Below, one piece after another: positions 20,394 through 21,625 of a stretch of 21,625 bases of DNA. Position 1 is the first letter of the stretch. Every line of letters begins with the position of its first letter. The notes beneath the pieces were generated by a model. The model did no database searches, was not told the DNA's origin, and saw nothing but the letters and a program-made list of their open reading frames with translations. This DNA comes from CAYSNP01 sp050945855 (GTDB taxonomy: Bacteria > Bacillota > Clostridia > Christensenellales > DTU072), in NCBI GenBank assembly GCA_050945855.1, contig JBMNTS010000019.1, positions 1 through 21,625 on the forward strand. The letters run 5' to 3'. Made by a program: the position numbers and the translations under genes.

Positions 20394-21625
20394 TTAAGAC
20401 CATATAACCCATATTAGAATATAACCTACAGTTACTGCTGCAAGTGTAAAAGGGAGTCCTATCTTCATAAAATCTTTCGTCTTAACTTCGTACCCTTCTT
20501 TTCTTAAAATACCGATAGCTGTTACATTTGCTGATGCACCTATTGGAGTAAGGTTGCCCCCTAAGGTGGCGCCAATTAAAAGACCGAAGAAAAGAAGATT
20601 TGGTTCAATCCCCAAAATTCCGGCGATGCCTGCCGTAACTGGAAGCATCGTAGTTACATAAGGTATATTATCTATAAATGCAGACAGCAAAACAGATACC
20701 CAAACAATTAAAGTATAAATCAAAAAAATGTTATGTTGACTAGCCTTTACAAATAATAAACTAATATCCGTTACAAGTCCGGCTTCAGATATTCCGCCTA
20801 TAACCACAAACAGACTCGCTAGTAGCAAAACAGTAAAATAGTCTATTTCCTTAATTGGTTTTTTTATTGCCTTTATACTATTATGGCGAAATAATTCCTT
20901 TATTAAGCCTATCGCAAATATTGACACACATATACTTCCGTTTATAGTTTTTGGCATATTTGGTAAAAATGAAGCAATAATGAGAAGTAGAACCATACCT
21001 ATTAATAAGAAGGATGGGAAAACATCATCAACCCTAGTTTTTTCAAATAGTTTGATTTCCTGTTTTTCCTTTCTCATAATATAAACCAATACTCCTGTTG
21101 CCGCTATCGCTCCTACTTGAACTACCCAAAAAATACCGATGCGACCGTCAACAAAGAAAAATTGAAGAAAATTTAGATTGGCATACCCTCCTAGAAGAAT
21201 TGAAGTAGTGTCTCCCACAAGAGTGGCGGCTCCTTGAAGATTAGAAGAAACAGCAATTGCAATTATACTTGGAACTGGAGAAATTATTAATTTTTTAGAA
21301 ATATTTACAGCAATAGGAGCAACTATTAGAACAGTCGCTACATTATCAATAAAAGCAGAAATAAGCCCAGCGAATAGTGATAAGGCTACAATTGCCCATT
21401 TAAGATTAGATGTTTTTTTTATTATTAAATCAGCAAGAAGAGAAGGCATTTTTGAATCAATAAAAAGCGATACAATACCCATCGTTCCGGTAATCATCAT
21501 AAGCACATTCCAGTCTATAGTATAAAAAACTTTAGATAGAGGCATTATGCCGCTAACTACAAAGACTAGAGCAGATGTAAGCGCTATGTATGCTCTTTTT
21601 TTGGGAAATGCCAGTAAAAGAGCAT
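20394..21625 (-). CDS. ArsB/NhaD (SLC13/ion transporter superfamily) permease, 5' end outside the window
   Basis: The frame stays open to the right edge, so the gene starts beyond 21625; the Met at 21545 is internal. At least 410 residues are visible, nearly all membrane helices. WNVLMMITGTMGIV leads into helices with conserved ASLFAGLISAFIDNVATVL-like and SAFIDNIPYVTTMLPV segments (the two repeated A-F-x-D-N motifs). The C-terminus has GNLTPIGASANVTAIGILRK, a hallmark of the superfamily. Members move anions such as arsenite or dicarboxylates, or exchange Na+ and H+. The substrate cannot be chosen from this. The coding DNA is visibly richer in A and T than the genes to the left, which suggests a different origin. 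Confidence 0.82.
   Translation of the reverse strand, partial: ALLLAFPKKRAYIALTSALVFVVSGIMPLSKVFYTIDWNVLMMITGTMGIVSLFIDSKMPSLLADLIIKKTSNLKWAIVALSLFAGLISAFIDNVATVLIVAPIAVNISKKLIISPVPSIIAIAVSSNLQGAATLVGDTTSILLGGYANLNFLQFFFVDGRIGIFWVVQVGAIAATGVLVYIMRKEKQEIKLFEKTRVDDVFPSFLLIGMVLLLIIASFLPNMPKTINGSICVSIFAIGLIKELFRHNSIKAIKKPIKEIDYFTVLLLASLFVVIGGISEAGLVTDISLLFVKASQHNIFLIYTLIVWVSVLLSAFIDNIPYVTTMLPVTAGIAGILGIEPNLLFFGLLIGATLGGNLTPIGASANVTAIGILRKEGYEVKTKDFMKIGLPFTLAAVTVGYILIWVIWS

Overview
The window looks like chromosomal DNA of a Gram-positive anaerobe, most likely a clostridial member of the Firmicutes. The signs are strong Shine-Dalgarno (SD) sites, sigma-A-type promoters (TTGACW, 16-17 bp, TATAAT-like), intrinsic terminators, a regulator of the kind linked to FeFe hydrogenases, a ferredoxin with four clusters, and parS-like sites of the ParB/Spo0J type. 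I cannot name the species.

Layout. 1-4.3 kb (mostly minus strand): a LacX-type aldose 1-epimerase, a small TM1266-like regulator, an LCMT-type methyltransferase, a 450-bp stretch of modular hairpins, tRNA-Ser(GCT), and a two-gene operon of a polyferredoxin and an FlK-like thioesterase. 4.3-4.7 kb: a gene-free stretch with a row of DnaA boxes. 4.7-8.4 kb (accessory-looking): a small membrane protein, the frameshifted 5' stub of a cas9 with one CRISPR-repeat-like sequence, an MFS exporter, a probably 5'-truncated membrane protein and a field of degenerate repeats. 8.4-13.5 kb: a GH31-like protein without the expected catalytic residues, about 1.07 kb of gene-free DNA with four parS-like palindromes, and a 754-residue membrane-anchored protein made of 11-12 degenerate repeats. 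13.7-18.4 kb (plus strand): mnmG (apparently leaderless), an exported protein of unknown function followed 3 nt later by an MGMT-like protein, a small exported protein, a gamma-glutamylcyclotransferase-like protein and a TM2 protein. 18.4-21.6 kb: a SIS-domain sugar isomerase/deaminase, a strong promoter that reads through a broken tRNA-Thr into an intact tRNA-Thr(GGT), and an AT-rich ArsB/NhaD-type permease that runs off the window.

The main reading is that the window may lie close to the replication origin. Three or four DnaA boxes in one orientation (4535-4597), four parS-like sites (10201-11135), mnmG (gidA, a classic origin neighbour), and genes that mostly point left on the left side and right on the right side all agree. 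dnaA and dnaN are not present, so this is inference. Other notable points are the decayed type II CRISPR locus, the probable GH31 pseudoenzyme, the unrecognised repeat protein, and the tRNA-Thr locus, where a broken gene and an intact gene share a promoter beside DNA of different composition.
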